A stretch of DNA of 64,000 bases from Jiangella alkaliphila (lineage in GTDB: Bacteria; Actinomycetota; Actinomycetes; Jiangellales; Jiangellaceae). Position numbers and translations under genes: made by a program. Within the stretch, counting starts at the first letter, position 1. Each line of letters starts with the position of its first letter. A model generated the notes under the pieces. It did not search any database. It had not been told where the DNA came from and was given only the letters and a program-made list of their open reading frames with translations. This document shows, one piece after another, positions 17,928-26,483 of this stretch. The stretch spans positions 4,930,001 through 4,994,000 of the forward strand of contig NZ_LT629791.1 in assembly GCF_900105925.1 (NCBI RefSeq), read 5' to 3'.

Positions 17928-19259
17928 TCAGCTCCCGACCCCGGCCGCCTCGGCCAGCTGCTCGAACTGGTCCTGGGTGGCCGCCGCGACCTGCTCCGGG
18001 GTCATCGTCCCGGCCAGCATGTCCGCGAGGTTGAGGTAGAGGTCCGGGTTGGCGACGGCGAGCGCCTGCATCGAGCCGACGGCGTCGGCCAGCGACGCGT
18101 GCACGTCCAGCAGCGCCTGCGGCACGCCGTCCGGGCTGGGCACGTCCGACTTCAGCGAGACGGTCTGCCGGCCGGCCACGAAGTCCTCGTAGCCCGGGCC
18201 CATCCAGTACGCCAGCAGCTGCCGGGCCGCGGCCTCGCGCTCGGCGTCACCGGTGCGGAACGCGACCAGCGCGTTGCTCTGGTCCGGGATGAACGTGCCG
18301 ACGTTGCCCGACGGCGAGATCGGGAAGAAGCCGATGGTCTCGTCCAGCGTCGCGGTGTCGGCCTTGGCCTGGAGCTGGCCGAAGAACGAGTTGACCTGGA
18401 CGACCATCGCCGCCTCGCCGGCCAGCAGCGCGTCGCCCTGGTCCTCGAACGTGGCCGTGACGATGTCGTCGTTGAACAGGCCCTCGTCGACCAGGCCCTG
18501 GTAGGTGGTGATGGCGTCGAGGACGACCGGGCTCTCGAACGTCTCCTCGCCGGCGTTGAGGCGGTCCCAGAACCCGTCGGCGGCGGCGTCGGCCAGCTGC
18601 ACCTGCACCCACCACTGGGTGGCCCAGCGGTCGGCGCCCATCTCGAAGAACGGGGTGACGCCGGCCGCGTCGAGCTGCCGTCCGACGTCGACCATGCCGG
18701 CGAAGTCCGTGGGTGTCTCGGTGATGCCGTTCGCCGCGAAGACCTGCGTGTTGTAGTAGACGCCCTCGACCGCCGGGCTGGTGATCAGCGCGGCGTAGCG
18801 GGTGTCGTCGAGGATGCCGGTCATGTCCTGCAGCTCCGGCTCGAGCTCCTCGATCCACGGCGCGTCGTCCAGCGGCTGCAGGTTGGTGCGCGCGTTGATC
18901 GCCGTGAGCATCGACGCCGTCGGCTGCCAGAACGCCAGGTCGGGCATGTCACCGGTCGCGACGCGGGTCTGGATGCTCTGCTCGTACGGGTCGGGGATCG
19001 TGACGACCTCGACCGACGCGCCGGTCCCCTCCTCGAACGCGGCCACGACCTGCTCGGGGACGGTGGTGCTGTTCTGCGCCGCCCAGATGGTCAGCTCGAC
19101 GCCGTCGAGGTCGCCGGTCGGGTCCGGCCAGGCGGCGTCGCCGGCGGTCTCGCCGTCGCCGTCGCTGTTGCCGGACGGGCCGGACGCGGGGTCGCTGCAG
19201 GCGGTGGCGGTCAGGGTGACGGCGGCCAGCGCCGCCACGAACGTCAGGGATCTCCTCAT
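17928..19259 (-). CDS. carbohydrate ABC importer, substrate-binding lipoprotein
   Basis: A 443-residue SBP_bac_1-type lipoprotein. The signal peptide ends in LTATAC (lipid-modified Cys21), followed by a Ser/Gly/Asp-rich linker. The mature part begins VELTIWAAQNSTTVPEQVV and continues with FEEGTGASVEVVTIPDPYEQ, typical of sugar-binding proteins. The ATG at 19259 overlaps the alpha-galactosidase stop by four bases (ATGA), so translation is coupled. It should deliver an oligosaccharide, probably an alpha-galactoside, to the two permeases; the ligand is inferred from the neighbours. Confidence 0.92.
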   Translation of the reverse strand: MRRSLTFVAALAAVTLTATACSDPASGPSGNSDGDGETAGDAAWPDPTGDLDGVELTIWAAQNSTTVPEQVVAAFEEGTGASVEVVTIPDPYEQSIQTRVATGDMPDLAFWQPTASMLTAINARTNLQPLDDAPWIEELEPELQDMTGILDDTRYAALITSPAVEGVYYNTQVFAANGITETPTDFAGMVDVGRQLDAAGVTPFFEMGADRWATQWWVQVQLADAAADGFWDRLNAGEETFESPVVLDAITTYQGLVDEGLFNDDIVTATFEDQGDALLAGEAAMVVQVNSFFGQLQAKADTATLDETIGFFPISPSGNVGTFIPDQSNALVAFRTGDAEREAAARQLLAYWMGPGYEDFVAGRQTVSLKSDVPSPDGVPQALLDVHASLADAVGSMQALAVANPDLYLNLADMLAGTMTPEQVAAATQDQFEQLAEAAGVGS

Positions 19260-21421
19260 CGAGTCTCTCCTCGTTCTCGGTCGGTACGGATCGGTCCATC
19301 GGTGTGGCGCAGGCGGAACACGCGGGCCGCCGGGGCGGCCACCGCTCCGTCGACGCGCAGGACGCCGGCGTCGGCGTCCCACGCATGCGGCCAGGCGGGC
19401 AGCCGCCGCGGGTAGAGCACGTCGATCTCGGGGGTCGCGCCGCGCAGGTGCGGCAGCGGGAGTTCGGTGACGGCGTCCGCGCCGGGCCGCCGCCACACGG
19501 CCAGCACGCTGTCGCCGTCCCTGCGCAGGCCGAGCGCGATCCAGCCGTCGGTCCAGCCGGGCAGGCCCAGCGGCCAGAAGGGGACGCTCGCCGCGAGGCC
19601 GGGCCGCAGCTCCCGGTACGCGTCGACGCCGTCGCGGACCAGCGCGAACTGGTCCGCCGTCATCCGGTTCAGGTGTCCGGAGAGGTAGAGCCGGCCGAGC
19701 AGGCCGGTGGTGACGGTGAAGGCGATCTCCTCGTCGCTCATCTCTGGCTGCGGGTAGGCCCAGTTCGCCGACTGTTCCGGCAGCACCGCCATCGGCGCCG
19801 CGGCGGTGATCGGCGGGTAGAGCAGCGGGTTCTGCTGGTCGCTCGTCGACTGCAGCTGCAGGCGCGCGAGCAGGGCGTAGTCCATGCGCATGCCGCCGGA
19901 GCCGCAGTTCTCCAGGACGAGGTCCGGGTGCCGGTCCAGGACGCCCTCGAGCCAGCGCAGGTGGGCCCGGTTGTGCGCGAGCAGCCCGGCGCCGGGTGCG
20001 TCGGCCTTCGCGTCGGTGCCGGCGCCGGGGTCGATGTTGTAGTCGAGCTTGAAGTAGCCGATCCCGAGCTCCTCGACCAGCCGGTCGACGGTGGCGTCGA
20101 GGTGCGCGACGGCGGCCGGGTGGCGCAGGTCGAGGTGGTACCGGCCGTTCTCGGCCTGCCGGCGTCCGTCGCGCTGGAAGAACGCGTCCGGCGGCAGGCT
20201 GTCCGCCAACGGGCTGCGCACGCCGACGACCTCCGGCTCCAGCCACAGCCCCGGCCGCATCCCGGCGGCCCGGATCCGGTCGGTCACCTCGCCCAGGCCG
20301 TTCGGGAACCGGGTGGCCGACGGCTCCCAGGCGCCGACGCTGTCCCACCAGGCGCCGTCCTCGTCGTACCAGCCGGCGTCGATGCAGAAGTACTCCGCGC
20401 CGGCCCGGGCGGCGGCGTCGACCAGCGGGAGCAGCCGCTCAGTGGTCGGGTCGCCGTCGAGGGTGTTCATGTAGTCGTTGAAGACGACCGGCAGCGCCAT
20501 GCGGTCCGGATGCGGCCGGACGATCGCGCGCCGGTAGGCCGTCAGCGCGGCCACGGCCGCCTCCAGCCCGCCGTCGCCGACGGCCAGCGCGGCGGGGACG
20601 CTGGTGAACTCCTGGCCCGGCTCCAGGGTGTGCCGCCACTGGTGGTCGGCGTCGCCGGGTCCGTGGACGGCGAGGTAGACGCCGTCGAGCCGCTCGCCGA
20701 CCTCCCACCGCCAGGCGCCGTTGTGCTCGACCTGGAAGGCCCACGCCCGCCCGCTCGCCCGGTCGACCAGCGCGCCGGCCGGCAGGTACTCCCCCGACGA
20801 CCACGAGCCGTGGCTCGCGACGACCAGCGCCCCACGCGGGTTCTTGCCGTGCGTCTCGAGGTCGATGTCGGGCAGCCGCCGCTCGCGCAACGCCTGCCGC
20901 TGCCAGCGTCCCTCGGCCAGCCAGTCGTTCTCCGCCCAGAGGACGTCGATGCCGTCGGCCCCGCTGGTTCCCGGCCGGAAGGCGCCGGTGGCCAGCGAGC
21001 TGACGGCGTGCAGCGTCACCGGCTCAGGCCCCGTGACCTGGACGGTCGTCTCGGCGCGGACCGCGGCCACGCCCAGCGGCGAGCGCAGCACGCTGGTCAC
21101 CCCCAGGCCGGCGACGTCGTCGACCTGGTCGATCTCGAGCGTCGTCCAGCCGCCCTCGCGGTGCTCCCGGTGCGCGGCGTAGCGCAGCCGTGCGCCGGCG
21201 GCGCTCTCGACCTGCCGCGGGCCGGACCACGCGCTGCCCTCCCCCGCGACCAGCAGCTCGACCAGCGGCTGCGCCGGCTCGGGGATCGCGTCGGCGCCGG
21301 CTCCCGGCCCGGCGGCGTCGATCGTGATCAGCCGGACGGGACCGCTCGGGTCGGCGGCGAGGACCACGGTCAGGGCGTCGTGTCCCCACTCGATGCGGGC
21401 GGGCTGCGACGTCATCGGCAT
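19256..21421 (-). CDS. alpha-galactosidase, GH36 family
   Basis: A 721-residue cytosolic (no signal peptide) GH36 enzyme. The N-terminal beta-supersandwich precedes a TIM barrel with PVVFNDYMNTLDGDPTTE, EYFCIDAGWYDE, the nucleophile Asp460 in YFKLDYN, the galactose-recognition motif NCGSGGMRMD (505-514) and the probable acid/base Asp528 in STSDQQN. It would remove terminal alpha-galactosyl units from imported oligosaccharides. It is first in a five-gene operon, with two LacI-type operators 17-64 bases upstream. A second in-frame ATG at 21415 is an alternative start. Confidence 0.93.
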   Translation of the reverse strand: MPMTSQPARIEWGHDALTVVLAADPSGPVRLITIDAAGPGAGADAIPEPAQPLVELLVAGEGSAWSGPRQVESAAGARLRYAAHREHREGGWTTLEIDQVDDVAGLGVTSVLRSPLGVAAVRAETTVQVTGPEPVTLHAVSSLATGAFRPGTSGADGIDVLWAENDWLAEGRWQRQALRERRLPDIDLETHGKNPRGALVVASHGSWSSGEYLPAGALVDRASGRAWAFQVEHNGAWRWEVGERLDGVYLAVHGPGDADHQWRHTLEPGQEFTSVPAALAVGDGGLEAAVAALTAYRRAIVRPHPDRMALPVVFNDYMNTLDGDPTTERLLPLVDAAARAGAEYFCIDAGWYDEDGAWWDSVGAWEPSATRFPNGLGEVTDRIRAAGMRPGLWLEPEVVGVRSPLADSLPPDAFFQRDGRRQAENGRYHLDLRHPAAVAHLDATVDRLVEELGIGYFKLDYNIDPGAGTDAKADAPGAGLLAHNRAHLRWLEGVLDRHPDLVLENCGSGGMRMDYALLARLQLQSTSDQQNPLLYPPITAAAPMAVLPEQSANWAYPQPEMSDEEIAFTVTTGLLGRLYLSGHLNRMTADQFALVRDGVDAYRELRPGLAASVPFWPLGLPGWTDGWIALGLRRDGDSVLAVWRRPGADAVTELPLPHLRGATPEIDVLYPRRLPAWPHAWDADAGVLRVDGAVAAPAARVFRLRHTDGPIRTDRERGETR

Positions 21422-21437
21422 CGGCCTTCCTCGGTGC

Positions 21438-21451
21438 TGTTAACGCTCACA
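21438..21451. promoter_or_regulatory. LacI-type operator O1
   Basis: TGTTAACGCTCACA, a near-palindrome with the central CG of LacI/GalR operators, 17 bases upstream of the alpha-galactosidase start. Confidence 0.65.
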
Positions 21452-21471
21452 GGAACGAGGCGTTCCGCCGA

Positions 21472-21485
21472 TGATAACGTTTTCA
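21472..21485. promoter_or_regulatory. LacI-type operator O2
   Basis: TGATAACGTTTTCA (reverse TGAAAACGTTATCA), central AACGTT palindrome. Centre-to-centre distance to O1 is 34 bp. The LacI regulator encoded at 21720-22730 is the natural candidate to bind both sites. Confidence 0.7.
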
Positions 21486-21581
21486 GATTCGTCGTCAAGG
21501 GGTCCGGGCCGGACGTCGCGGCGACCGTTCCATGATCATCAAGCTTCGGCGGTGTGAGTGCGCTGTCCTCGCCAGGGCCAC

Positions 21582-21653
21582 GTGAGAACCATGATCATGG
21601 GCGGTCTGGTGTCGCCAGGGCAGCAGTAAATCGCCCTTGATCACGGTTCTCAC
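21582..21653. repeat. long imperfect inverted repeat (REP/MITE-like element)
   Basis: Arms of 22 nt, 21582-21603 (begins GTGAGAACCATGATCA) and 21632-21653 (ends TGATCACGGTTCTCAC), match at 20 of 22 positions around a 28-nt loop. The surrounding 120 bases hold further repeats: CCATGATCAT at 21530-21539 and again at 21590-21599, and TCGCCAGGGC at 21569-21578 and 21612-21621. It lies in the 298-base gap between the galactosidase operon and the lacI gene. Such a palindromic unit is probably a dispersed element; no coding capacity is seen. Confidence 0.7.
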
Positions 21654-21719
21654 CGGCCGACGAACACCACGTCGCTCAGAAGCCCGGCTCGAACGTCGCA
21701 GCTCGAAGGACAAGCGAGG

Positions 21720-22730
21720 CTAGCGGACCGGCGGCGGGCCGCTGCTCTCGCGGACCACCAGCCGGGCCGCCGTCGACGACGTCTTGGCCGTGTGTCCGGT
21801 GCCGAGCAGCCCTCCGAGCAGCGCGAACGAGCGCCGGCCGAGATCGGCGAAGTCCTGCTCGACGGTGGTGAGCGCGGGTGTCCAGAACCGGCCCATGGGG
21901 TGGCCGTCGAAGCCGACCACACTGATGTCGGCGGGCACCTTGCGGCCGGCCTCGTGCAGGCCGCGCATCAGGCCCATGGCCAGCTCGTCGTTGCCGCACA
22001 GCACGGCCGTGACGTCGTCGCGCCCGGCCAGCTCACGGCCGATCTCGTACGCGCGCTCCGGGTCCCAGCCTGCGTCGAGGACGGGCGGCGCCTCGACCCC
22101 GGCCCGGGTCAGGGCCCGCTTCCAGCCCGTCGCCCGGCCGGCCCGGCGTCCCGACGTCGGCACGGCGACATAGTGCACCGTGCGGTGGCCGAGCCCGAGC
22201 AGGTACTCCGTCGCCGCCATGGCGCCGGCCGTGTCGTCGAGGACGGCGTGCGGCACCCCGTCGCCGCGGCCACCGGAGGCGGCGACGACCGGCAGCGCGT
22301 CGGGCAGCCGGTGCAGCGCGGCCGCGCCGGGCGGGTCGAACTTCAGCACGACCACCCCGGCGACCGGGTGGCTCAACGCGAGGTCGACGGCCGCCTGGAC
22401 CGCGGCGGGCTCGTCGGTCTCGATCACGGTGATCATGACGATGAAGCCGGCCAGCCGGGCCGCCTCCTCGATGCCCTGCAGCGTCGTGGCGTAGCCGTAG
22501 CGGGTGGTGTTGCTCGCCAGCACCGCGATGACCGACTGCCGCCCCGTCACCAGCGCGCGGGCGGCGCCGTTGGGTCGATAGCCCAGCTCGCGGACGGCGG
22601 CCATGACGCGGTCGGTGCGCTCCGGGCTGACCGGCACCGAGCCGGTGATGACGCGCGACACCGTCGGCACCGACACACCCGCCAGGCGCGCCACGTCCGT
22701 GATGGACGGCGCACGCGACGACCTGGACAT
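21720..22730 (-). CDS. LacI-family regulator of the alpha-galactoside locus
   Basis: A 336-residue LacI/GalR regulator: helix-turn-helix SITDVARLAGVSVPTVSRV (residues 9-27), hinge region RALVTGRQ, then a two-lobed sugar-sensing domain ending in a typical VVRESSGPPP tail. It lies upstream of, and in the same direction as, the galactosidase operon, whose promoter carries two LacI operators. It should repress that operon in the absence of an inducing sugar. The gene is 21 bases downstream of the septum-formation-like gene and may share its transcript. Confidence 0.93.
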   Translation of the reverse strand: MSRSSRAPSITDVARLAGVSVPTVSRVITGSVPVSPERTDRVMAAVRELGYRPNGAARALVTGRQSVIAVLASNTTRYGYATTLQGIEEAARLAGFIVMITVIETDEPAAVQAAVDLALSHPVAGVVVLKFDPPGAAALHRLPDALPVVAASGGRGDGVPHAVLDDTAGAMAATEYLLGLGHRTVHYVAVPTSGRRAGRATGWKRALTRAGVEAPPVLDAGWDPERAYEIGRELAGRDDVTAVLCGNDELAMGLMRGLHEAGRKVPADISVVGFDGHPMGRFWTPALTTVEQDFADLGRRSFALLGGLLGTGHTAKTSSTAARLVVRESSGPPPVR

Positions 22731-22751
22731 ATGGCCAGAGCGTACCCCGCG

Positions 22752-23378
22752 TCACGCCCGCGGTGCCGGTGTCAGGCCCGGCGGCATGACGTCGTCCATG
22801 TCGAAGGCGATGCACACGACGGTGCGGATCTCCGGCCACCAGTCGCCATGCGGGTAGAGGTACAGGTAGCCGTATTCGGGCCCGCTGACGGTCTCCGGCG
22901 GGCTGCCGTCGAGCAACTGCGCGCATCGCTGGTCCGCTCGCTCCTCGACGACGGTCAGGCCCGGATAGTCGCCCTCGGCCAGCTCGAACGTCGCGTACAC
23001 CTCGCCCTCGTGCGGCCCTGAGCAGGCCACGACCGGGAAGTCGAGCTCCTGCTGCGTCTCGCCCTCGATCGTGCTGAGCCCGTCGACGCAGTCGCCGTCG
23101 CGCAGCGCCGCCCAGGTGTCCTCGAGCCAGTAGGGCGCGCCGTCGTCGTCCCCGTCGTCACGGTAGACGAGCACGTAGAGCACCCCGATGACCGCGACCA
23201 GGCCCACCGGCCCGACGATCAGGGCGGCGACGGCGAAGCCGTTCCTCGGCGGCCGTGGGGGTTGCGGCGGCGCGGACCAGACCGGCAGCCGGTCCGGTCC
23301 GGCCGGGCGCTCGGGCACCCAGCCGACCCGCCCGGGCTCGGCCGCCGCCACTGCCTCGTCCTCACCGTCGACTGGCAT
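22752..23378 (-). CDS. membrane protein with septum-formation (Septum_form) domain
   Basis: A 208-residue protein. An acidic, Pro-rich cytoplasmic N-terminus (residues 1-50) is followed by one transmembrane helix (NGFAVAALIVGPVGLVAVIGV region) and an extracellular domain with the pattern GDCVDGL ... VVACSGPHEGEVYATFEL, typical of actinobacterial septum-formation family proteins. Cys residues probably form disulfides outside the cell. The ATG at 23378 is chosen because GGGGAGCAGG precedes it; an in-frame ATG ten codons upstream is less well supported. The precise role is unknown. Confidence 0.78.
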   Translation of the reverse strand: MPVDGEDEAVAAAEPGRVGWVPERPAGPDRLPVWSAPPQPPRPPRNGFAVAALIVGPVGLVAVIGVLYVLVYRDDGDDDGAPYWLEDTWAALRDGDCVDGLSTIEGETQQELDFPVVACSGPHEGEVYATFELAEGDYPGLTVVEERADQRCAQLLDGSPPETVSGPEYGYLYLYPHGDWWPEIRTVVCIAFDMDDVMPPGLTPAPRA

Positions 23379-23469
23379 GGCCTGCTCCCCCGTCCGTGAG
23401 CGCCGCACCGCAGGACACCTCGATGACGCGCGAGCCGGCGATCAGGTTGCCCAGCTAGACTCGCCCGCC

Positions 23470-24102
23470 ATGTCTGACGCGCGGCGGCTGACCGAACGGC
23501 TGGTCCTGGAACCGATCGCCCCGCGCCACGTCGACGAACTGGTCGGCTTGCACCGCGACCCGGCCGTGGCGCGCTGGTACGGTGACCTGGACCGGGCCGA
23601 GGTCACCGCGTTCGCCGCCGCCCGGGAGTCGGGCTGGCGCACCGCGGGCGTCGGCAAGTGGATCGCCTACCACCGCGACACCGGCGCACTGGTCGGACGC
23701 GGCGGGCTGTCACGGCTGGCCGTCGCCGCGGCCATGACGCGCCAGATCGCCGCCACTGTGCCAGGCGGTGACGACTGGGCGGAGCACCGCCTGGAGGTGG
23801 GCTGGGTGCTGGCCGGCGCGCACCACGGGCACGGCTACGCCACCGAGCTCGGCCGCTGCGCCCTCGACGTCGCGTTCGCGGAGCTGGGGGCAGGCGCCGT
23901 CGTCAGCTTCACCGAGGAGCACAACCGGGCCTCGCGCGCCGTGATGGAGCGCCTCGGCATGCGCCACGTGGGCACCGTCACCGGCCGCGGCTTCCGTGCC
24001 GACCGCGACGGCATCCACGACGACGCCCCGTTCGCGCTCTACCTGAGCCGTTCGCCGAACCGGAGCGTGTCACGGACCGTCAGCCGGCGGCCGCGCGGCT
24101 GA
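23470..24102 (+). CDS. GNAT-family N-acetyltransferase
   Basis: A 210-residue acetyltransferase of the RimJ/RimL-like type. It opens LTERLVLEPIAPRHVDELVGL, has the acetyl-CoA-binding region HRLEVGWVLAGAHHGHGYATE (Q/RxxGxG/A variant HHGHGYA) and ends with EEHNRASRAVMERLGMRHVG, the characteristic motif B. The acceptor is unknown. The last 23 bases overlap the convergent lipoprotein gene. Confidence 0.88.
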   Translation: MSDARRLTERLVLEPIAPRHVDELVGLHRDPAVARWYGDLDRAEVTAFAAARESGWRTAGVGKWIAYHRDTGALVGRGGLSRLAVAAAMTRQIAATVPGGDDWAEHRLEVGWVLAGAHHGHGYATELGRCALDVAFAELGAGAVVSFTEEHNRASRAVMERLGMRHVGTVTGRGFRADRDGIHDDAPFALYLSRSPNRSVSRTVSRRPRG

Positions 24103-25078
24103 GCGTATAGCTGAAGAGCGCGTCCCCCACCACCGGGACTCGATCGCGGTCGAGGACGTAGAGGTGGTTGGCGTCCGCCGCGAAGAGCCGCAACGGATCG
24201 CTCGTGTCCATGTCGAGCTCGACGACCACCGCCGAGGGGTCGTGGTCGACGCCCTGCGCGAGCCGCCAGGTGCCACGTCGCTCGGTCTCCGTGCCCTGGT
24301 AGAGGTAGGTCCCCTGTGCGGGGTCTCCGTCCGAGGCGGAGATGCGCAGCCACCACTTGATCCGCTGGCACTCTGGATCCTCGGGGATCCTGGTGAACTC
24401 GTGAACGAGTGGCGAGCACCGCGTGCGGCCTTCGTACGTGCCGGTGACGTCCGGCGGGGACGCCGGCGCCGAGACGGACTCTGGTCCGGTGCGGTTGAGG
24501 GTGTAGCTCCACGCGCCGTTGCCCACCATGAGGCCGCCGTCGTCGTCCAGCAGGTGGATGAGGTCGTCGCTGATCATCCTGAACCGGACCGGGCGTGACG
24601 TGCTCGGATCGGCCAGTTCGATGACCGTCGCTCCCGCGGTGTCCGGGGTGTCCGCGCCGTTCGACGCCGACCAGGTGCCGGCCATGGCGATCGACGTGCC
24701 TCCGCCGCGGATTCCTGGGGTGTTCGGTTGCGATATTCCGTAGGTGGCACGCAGTTCGTAGGTGCCGTCCACGCCGAGGTCGACCCGCCAAATGGCCATC
24801 TCGCAGTCGGCGTCGCCCGGGATCTGTGGCAGGGGCGGCGCTCCGGGCGTGCATGGGGTCACCGCTTCGAAGGTTCCTGGAGGCACGCTTGCCGCCACGT
24901 CGTTCACCACCTTGCCGGCCGGCTCCGACGGGGTCTTGGACGCGCTCGTCGGAGCGGGCGCCGGCTCGTCCGGCTCGGCGGGCGCGGCGTCGCACCCCGC
25001 GGCCGCCAGCAGCGCGATCGCCAGCGACCACGCCAGACGACGGCCGGTGACGGCGTTGACAGAGCGAGAATGGCTCAC
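24080..25078 (-). CDS. lipoprotein with two related beta domains
   Basis: A 332-residue exported lipoprotein: signal peptide with lipobox LAAAGC (Cys29), Pro/Ala-rich linker, then two similar ~115-residue domains. Each begins with a GTFEAVTPC or GTYEGRTRC stretch and continues with a second Cys (DADCEMAIWRVDL, DPECQRIKWWLRI), so each domain probably has a disulfide. The pattern recalls NlpE/META-type lipoprotein domains, but I cannot assign a family with certainty. The gene overlaps the convergent acetyltransferase by 23 bases. Confidence 0.75.
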   Translation of the reverse strand: MSHSRSVNAVTGRRLAWSLAIALLAAAGCDAAPAEPDEPAPAPTSASKTPSEPAGKVVNDVAASVPPGTFEAVTPCTPGAPPLPQIPGDADCEMAIWRVDLGVDGTYELRATYGISQPNTPGIRGGGTSIAMAGTWSASNGADTPDTAGATVIELADPSTSRPVRFRMISDDLIHLLDDDGGLMVGNGAWSYTLNRTGPESVSAPASPPDVTGTYEGRTRCSPLVHEFTRIPEDPECQRIKWWLRISASDGDPAQGTYLYQGTETERRGTWRLAQGVDHDPSAVVVELDMDTSDPLRLFAADANHLYVLDRDRVPVVGDALFSYTLSRAAAG

Positions 25079-25147
25079 CGTTACACACTAACAGTTAGGT
25101 ATACGCCGCCCAATCCTGCGACGGGGGTTGCGCGACACTCAAGCAAC

Positions 25148-25162
25148 TGCTTTACTAAAGCA
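25148..25162. promoter_or_regulatory. ArsR-type operator
   Basis: TGCTTTACTAAAGCA is a perfect 7-bp inverted repeat around one base. It ends one base before the ATG of the downstream ArsR gene at 25164, so binding would block transcription and translation start; autoregulation is likely. Confidence 0.7.
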
Positions 25163-25163
25163 C

Positions 25164-25490
25164 ATGCTTGACCAACAGCCGAACCTCGACCTGGTGTTCC
25201 AGGCGCTCGCCGATCCCACCCGCCGTGCGCTCGTCGAACGGATGACGCACGGCCCGGCGTCCGCGTCGGAGCTTGCCCGGCCGTTCGAGATGACGCTGGC
25301 CGCGATCCTGCAGCACATGAAGGTCCTCGAGGTCAGCGGGCTGGTGCGCACCACGAAGGAGGGCCGGGTGCGCATGTGCCGCATCGAACCGGGCGCGCTG
25401 CGGACCGCCGAGGACTGGATCGCCGAGCGCCGCACCAGCTGGGAGCGGAAGCTCGATCGCCTCGGGGCGCTGCTCGAAGACGAGACCTGA
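25164..25490 (+). CDS. ArsR-family regulator (SRPBCC-associated)
   Basis: A 108-residue winged-helix repressor: LVFQALADPTRRALVERM, SELARPFEMTLAAILQHMKVLEVSGLV (recognition helix), RTTKEGRVRMCRIEP wing. It lacks metal-binding cysteine motifs and belongs to the subgroup encoded next to SRPBCC/AHSA1 proteins. ATG 25164 is chosen because a TTG start at 25128 would include the operator in the coding region. It heads an operon with the SRPBCC, VOC and secreted-protein genes. Confidence 0.85.
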   Translation: MLDQQPNLDLVFQALADPTRRALVERMTHGPASASELARPFEMTLAAILQHMKVLEVSGLVRTTKEGRVRMCRIEPGALRTAEDWIAERRTSWERKLDRLGALLEDET

Positions 25491-25512
25491 ACCATCCGAT
25501 GAAGAGAGACCC

Positions 25513-25980
25513 ATGATCGAACGCAAGCTGACCCACTCGACCTTCGCCGTCGAACGCGAGTACAAGGTCCCGGCGGAGAAGGTCTTCCAAGCCTTCGCTG
25601 ACCCGTCGATCAAGGCGACCTGGTTCGACGACCCCGGCGGCGGGTGGACGCTGATCGACTCCTCCAGCGACTTCCGCGAGGGCGGGCACGAGCACAACGA
25701 GAGCCGCTTCGGCACGGACGGCCCGGTGTCGCGGTTCGATGCCCGCTACCACGAGATCGTCGAGGACCTGCGGATCGTCTACAGCTACGAGATGCGCGTC
25801 GACGGCACCCGGCTCTCGGTCTCCATCACCTCGATCGAGCTGGCCGGAACCGCCGCCGGCACCCTGCTGACCATGACCGAGCAGGGCGTCTTCTTCGACG
25901 GGCTGGAGAACACCGAGCAGCGCCGGCAAGGCCTGCGCGACGTGCTCGAGGCGCTGGCCGGCGCCGTCGAACCCGGCTGA
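25513..25980 (+). CDS. SRPBCC (AHSA1-like) protein
   Basis: A 155-residue START/Bet v1-fold protein: FAVEREYKVPAEKVFQAFADP, then TWFDDPGG, FREGGHEHNESRF and the C-terminal helix LENTEQRRQGLRDVLEALAG. Members bind hydrophobic ligands; many are co-transcribed with an ArsR regulator as here (22-base gap, GAAGAGAGACCC before the ATG). The ligand is unknown. Confidence 0.87.
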   Translation: MIERKLTHSTFAVEREYKVPAEKVFQAFADPSIKATWFDDPGGGWTLIDSSSDFREGGHEHNESRFGTDGPVSRFDARYHEIVEDLRIVYSYEMRVDGTRLSVSITSIELAGTAAGTLLTMTEQGVFFDGLENTEQRRQGLRDVLEALAGAVEPG

Positions 25981-26050
25981 CCAGCGCCCGCATCCCTGAC
26001 CGCCACACCGCCGACGATCGTCGGCGGAACGACCCCCGGAAAGAGACCCG

Positions 26051-26470
26051 ATGTCCACGTCCATCTTCGTCAACCTGCCCGTCGAGGACCTGGCGGCGTC
26101 GCGCGCGTTCTACGCGGCGCTCGGCTACACGCTCGACGAGAACTTCTCCAACGACGTCAGCACGACCGTCGTCATCAGCGACACCATCTACGTCATGCTG
26201 CTGGCCCGGCCGACCTTCCAGAGCTCCCTCACCACCGAGGTCGCCGACGCCACCAAGGTCACCGAGGCCACACTCGGACTGTCGGCCGCCAGTCGCGAGG
26301 AGGTCGACCACCTGGCCCTGCAGGCGTTCGCCGCGGGCGCGTCCTTCGCCCGGGAGACCGAAGACCTCGGCTTCATGTACACCCGCAGCTTCCGCGACCC
26401 GGACGGCCACTTCTGGGAGGTCTTCTGGATGGACCCCCAGGCCGCTCAGGGCACCCCGCCGGCCAGCTGA
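26051..26470 (+). CDS. VOC-family (glyoxalase-like) protein
   Basis: A 139-residue vicinal-oxygen-chelate protein with two beta-alpha-beta-beta-beta repeats: SIFVNLPVEDLAASRAFYAALGY and a C-terminal SFRDPDGHFWEVFWMDP. The last motif carries the Glu of the metal site. The subgroup resembles lactoylglutathione-lyase-like or bleomycin-resistance-like proteins; no substrate can be named. A good site (GGAAAGAGACCCG) precedes the ATG. It is third in the ArsR/SRPBCC operon. Confidence 0.87.
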   Translation: MSTSIFVNLPVEDLAASRAFYAALGYTLDENFSNDVSTTVVISDTIYVMLLARPTFQSSLTTEVADATKVTEATLGLSAASREEVDHLALQAFAAGASFARETEDLGFMYTRSFRDPDGHFWEVFWMDPQAAQGTPPAS

Positions 26471-26483
26471 TCAAGGAGGCCCC

